Source of the DNA: Planctomycetaceae bacterium
GTDB taxonomy: Bacteria > Planctomycetota > Phycisphaerae > Phycisphaerales > UBA1924
NCBI GenBank assembly: GCA_027487735.1
Contig: JAIYDA010000055.1
Coordinates: 1-33,331, forward strand
DNA length: 33,331 nucleotides
Reading direction: 5' to 3'
Under the pieces are notes generated by a model that saw only the letters and a list, made by a program, of their open reading frames with translations, made no database searches and was not told the DNA's origin. Shown one piece after another: positions 31,436 to 33,331 of the stretch. Numbering within the stretch: the stretch's first letter is position 1; each line of letters opens with the position of its first letter. Both the position numbers and the translations under genes were made by a program.

Positions 31436-32143
31436 TCAGACCCGCTTGCGTTCCGCATCCGCGGGCGTGAGCCCCGCGCGGGCGGCGATCGTGAGCAGCT
31501 GCGCGCGATCGCTGATCCCCAGCTTGGTGTAGATCGCGGCGCGATGGTTGTCGATCGTGCGCTCGCTCAGGCCCAGCTCGTTCGCGGCTTCGCCGTTGGT
31601 CAGCCCGCGCCCCAGCAGCGCGAGCACCTCGAGCTCGCGCGAGGAGAGGCTCGCCAGCGTGCTCAGCCGCATGACATTCGAGTGCACGACATCGACCTCC
31701 GCGTGCGCGACGACATCTGCTTGCTCTGCGGAAGAGACGCGCCGCGTGATGAGAAGAAACAGCGGGTCATTGCCATCGCGAGCGCCGTCGATGGGGTAGA
31801 TCCACGTGAAGTGCTGGGCATCGCGCCAGATCGTGCGCATGAGAGCCGGCTTCCCCTGCTCCGAGATCGATCGGAGGAGCATCAGCCGCTCGCGCACCCA
31901 CTCCAGGGGCATGTAGTCGTGCCAATAGAGCCCGAGCACGCGCTGGGCGTCGGTCTCGTTCTCATGAAAGATGCGTGCCGCCTGCACATTGCGAAACACC
32001 ACCCGGCCCCGCAAGGACACTATTGTCACGCCCGTGGCGGGCTCGCTGCACAGGGCAGTGAGCAACGCCGGTAGCGCGGAGCCATTGCCGCCCTCAAGCT
32101 GCTTTGCGGCGTCGCTGGGCTCGGTGGTTGGGCGGAAAGACAT
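31436..32143 (-). CDS. LuxR-type regulator with PAS-like sensor domain (copy 1)
   Basis: Transcription factor of 235 residues. The N-terminal half has a PAS-like pattern ('EPATGVTIVSLRGRVVFRNV', 'QAARIF', 'FTWIYPIDG', 'LLITRRV'). The C-terminal LuxR helix-turn-helix is clear: 'LSSRELEVLALLGRGLTNGE', 'AANELGLSERTIDNHRAAIY', 'TKLGISDRAQLL'. There is no receiver domain or autoinducer-type pocket signature. The ATG at 32143 is chosen; a TTG at 32176 would add 11 residues. It is paralogous to the next two genes and follows them on the same strand. The ligand is unknown. Confidence 0.88.
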   Translation of the reverse strand: MSFRPTTEPSDAAKQLEGGNGSALPALLTALCSEPATGVTIVSLRGRVVFRNVQAARIFHENETDAQRVLGLYWHDYMPLEWVRERLMLLRSISEQGKPALMRTIWRDAQHFTWIYPIDGARDGNDPLFLLITRRVSSAEQADVVAHAEVDVVHSNVMRLSTLASLSSRELEVLALLGRGLTNGEAANELGLSERTIDNHRAAIYTKLGISDRAQLLTIAARAGLTPADAERKRV

Positions 32144-32238
32144 CGACACCGAAAGAAGGGTAGGAGCGGACGCCAAGAAAGTCCTCTAATAATCGGCTTT
32201 TTGTCGAATCAGGGGACCGTCGCCTCTATGCGAGCGAT

Positions 32239-32257
32239 CTCTCTGCAATGCAGAGAG
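32239..32257. promoter_or_regulatory. Palindrome between regulator copies 1 and 2
   Basis: CTCTCTGC (32239-32246) - AAT - GCAGAGAG (32250-32257) is a perfect 8-bp dyad in the 125-bp gap between the two paralogues. Neither strand has a T-run after it, so an operator or mRNA hairpin is more likely than a terminator. Confidence 0.4.
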
Positions 32258-32268
32258 GTAAACCCCAG

Positions 32269-33006
32269 CTAAATCCGTGGCCGCGCAGCATCCGCAACCG
32301 TCAACCCAGCCCGCCGCGCAATCGAGATCACGCTCGCACGATCGGTGACGTTGAGCTTGGCATAAATCGCCGAGCGGTGGTTATCGACGGACTTTTCTGA
32401 AAGTCCCAGCTTCGCACCGACCTCGCCCGCGCTGAAGCCATGCCCGAGCAGCGAGAGCACCTCGAGCTCGCGTGGCGTGAGCACATCGAGGCGGAGAAAG
32501 CGAACGAATCGCGCGTCGTGCACGTCGAACGAATCGGGCGAAGCGAGTTCGTTCGCCTCCGCATCGCTCGAGATGCGCCGCGTGATAATGAGCAGCAGCG
32601 GGTTCTCGTGGTCGTCGTGCGCGGGCAGGGGGTAGTGCCACGTGAAGTGCTGGTGGTCATTCCAGATCACGCGCATGAGAAAGGGCGTTCCCGTCGCAAA
32701 CGCGTGGGCATAGAGCGGCAACCGTTCGCGCACCCACGCCTCGGGCAAAAACTCGCCCGTGTTGCGCCCGACAAAGTCCTTCGGATCGGCGTCGGCTCCG
32801 ATAAAAATCCTCGCAAGCTGCTTGTTGCCATAGCACAGCCGCAGCGCGCCCGAGACGAGCCCCACGCCCGTGGCGGGCTCGTGCACTACAGCCCGCAGCA
32901 GCGTCGCGCCGAGCGTGCCCGCGCCGAGCTGGCGGGCAGCTTCGTCAACGCAGGTTGTTGGCACAAATGGCTGCGGCATCAGAGACACATACGCGGACCT
33001 TTGCAT
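32269..33006 (-). CDS. LuxR-type regulator with PAS-like sensor domain (copy 2)
   Basis: Transcription factor of 245 residues with the same layout as copy 1: PAS-like half ('EPATGVGLVSGALRLCYGNK', 'WNDHQHFTWHYPL', 'LLLIITRRIS') and LuxR helix-turn-helix ('LTPRELEVLSLLGHGFSAGE', 'LGLSEKSVDNHRSAIY', 'AKLNVTDRASVI'). Start ATG at 33006, four bases after the stop of copy 3, suggests coupled translation; an ATG at 32979 is the alternative. Neither has a good Shine-Dalgarno sequence. Full-length similarity to copies 1 and 3 shows tandem duplication. Confidence 0.88.
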   Translation of the reverse strand: MQRSAYVSLMPQPFVPTTCVDEAARQLGAGTLGATLLRAVVHEPATGVGLVSGALRLCYGNKQLARIFIGADADPKDFVGRNTGEFLPEAWVRERLPLYAHAFATGTPFLMRVIWNDHQHFTWHYPLPAHDDHENPLLLIITRRISSDAEANELASPDSFDVHDARFVRFLRLDVLTPRELEVLSLLGHGFSAGEVGAKLGLSEKSVDNHRSAIYAKLNVTDRASVISIARRAGLTVADAARPRI

Positions 33007-33010
33007 TGCA

Positions 33011-33331
33011 TTACACGCGTTTACGCTCGGCGTCGGACAAAGAGAGCCCAGCGCGAGCGGCGATCTTGACTAGCGTGGCGCGGTCATGCACGTTGAGTTT
33101 CTGGTGGATGGCAGTGCGATGGTTGTCGACGGTCTTCTCGCTCAGTCGCAGCACGCCTGCTGCCTCGCCCATGCTCAGCCCCTGCCCCAGCAGCGCAAGC
33201 ACTTGCAGCTCGCGCGAGCTGAGCGCGTCGAGTGCCCGCAGCCGCATCACGCCCGACTCGATCTCCTCGATCTGGTCGCTCGCGGGCATGAGCTGCTCGG
33301 CATCGTCGTCGCCCGTGACGCGCCGCGTGAT
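33011..33331 (-). CDS. LuxR-type regulator (copy 3, 5' end outside window)
   Basis: C-terminal 106 residues of a third paralogue, open to the window edge. The visible part begins with 'ITRRVTGDDD', equivalent to the end of the PAS-like region in copies 1 and 2. It continues with 'LSSRELQVLALLGQGLSMGE', 'LRLSEKTVDNHRTAIH' and 'QKLNVHDRATLV', ending in 'DAERKRV' like copy 1. The in-frame Met at 33289 is not taken as the start because the homology extends upstream of it. Confidence 0.88.
   Translation of the reverse strand: MTRRVTGDDDAEQLMPASDQIEEIESGVMRLRALDALSSRELQVLALLGQGLSMGEAAGVLRLSEKTVDNHRTAIHQKLNVHDRATLVKIAARAGLSLSDAERKRV

Overview
The window is high-GC, densely coded bacterial DNA, most likely from a planctomycete of the Phycisphaerae. 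This is inferred from family features, not from a database match. The clues are two secreted proteins with a C-terminal VPLPxAAW / hydrophobic / RRRKA tail, a secreted Cys-rich protein ending in two 'D-N/G-DGLFP-DxxDL' calcium-binding-like motifs, and a FliW-CsrA-flagellin locus. Almost every gene has strongly G/C-ending codons, so many long antisense and out-of-frame ORFs are compositional shadows and are left out.

Layout. 1-1932 (minus): a MacB/LolCDE-type ABC ATPase overlapping an FtsX-family permease that runs off the left edge. 2098-5772 (minus): a 1224-residue coiled-coil protein with a C-terminal two-helix membrane hairpin. 5981-13278: mostly housekeeping genes, namely an EVE-domain protein, an alpha/beta hydrolase, rpsP, queA, a YkgJ-type Cys-cluster protein, a cyclodeaminase-like protein whose start codon overlaps that of a divergent six-helix membrane protein, greA and an HD-GYP protein. 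13441-15285: an aldehyde dehydrogenase. 15756-17517: two tandem paralogous secreted proteins with sorting-like tails. 17656-18621 (minus): a membrane protein whose 3' end lies in a 23-bp tandem repeat. 18749-21232: a TIR-transmembrane-solenoid protein with four exact 44-residue repeats. 21600-28403: fliW, csrA and three flagellin genes. 28443-29561: a Xer-type tyrosine recombinase. 29828-31384: the Cys-rich secreted protein. 31436-33331 (minus): three tandem paralogous LuxR-type regulators, the last cut by the window edge.

How the parts work together. The flagellar block looks like a self-contained regulatory module. sigma-54 -24/-12 promoters precede both fliW and the first flagellin. The leader of flagellin 1 carries three successive small hairpins that place GGA in or at the loop, the last one enclosing the Shine-Dalgarno sequence. 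That fits CsrA repression relieved by FliW, as known from Bacillus. Flagellin 2 has a similar GGA loop and the same CACGGAGG Shine-Dalgarno, whereas flagellin 3 has a different leader.

The best candidate for something undescribed is the TIR protein. Its predicted topology puts the TIR domain in the cytoplasm and a repeat solenoid outside. It appears to be made from a leaderless mRNA, and the DNA encoding its solenoid has clearly lower G/C at third positions than its neighbours. No partner gene of a known defence system is next to it. No tRNA, rRNA, CRISPR array or insertion sequence was recognised.
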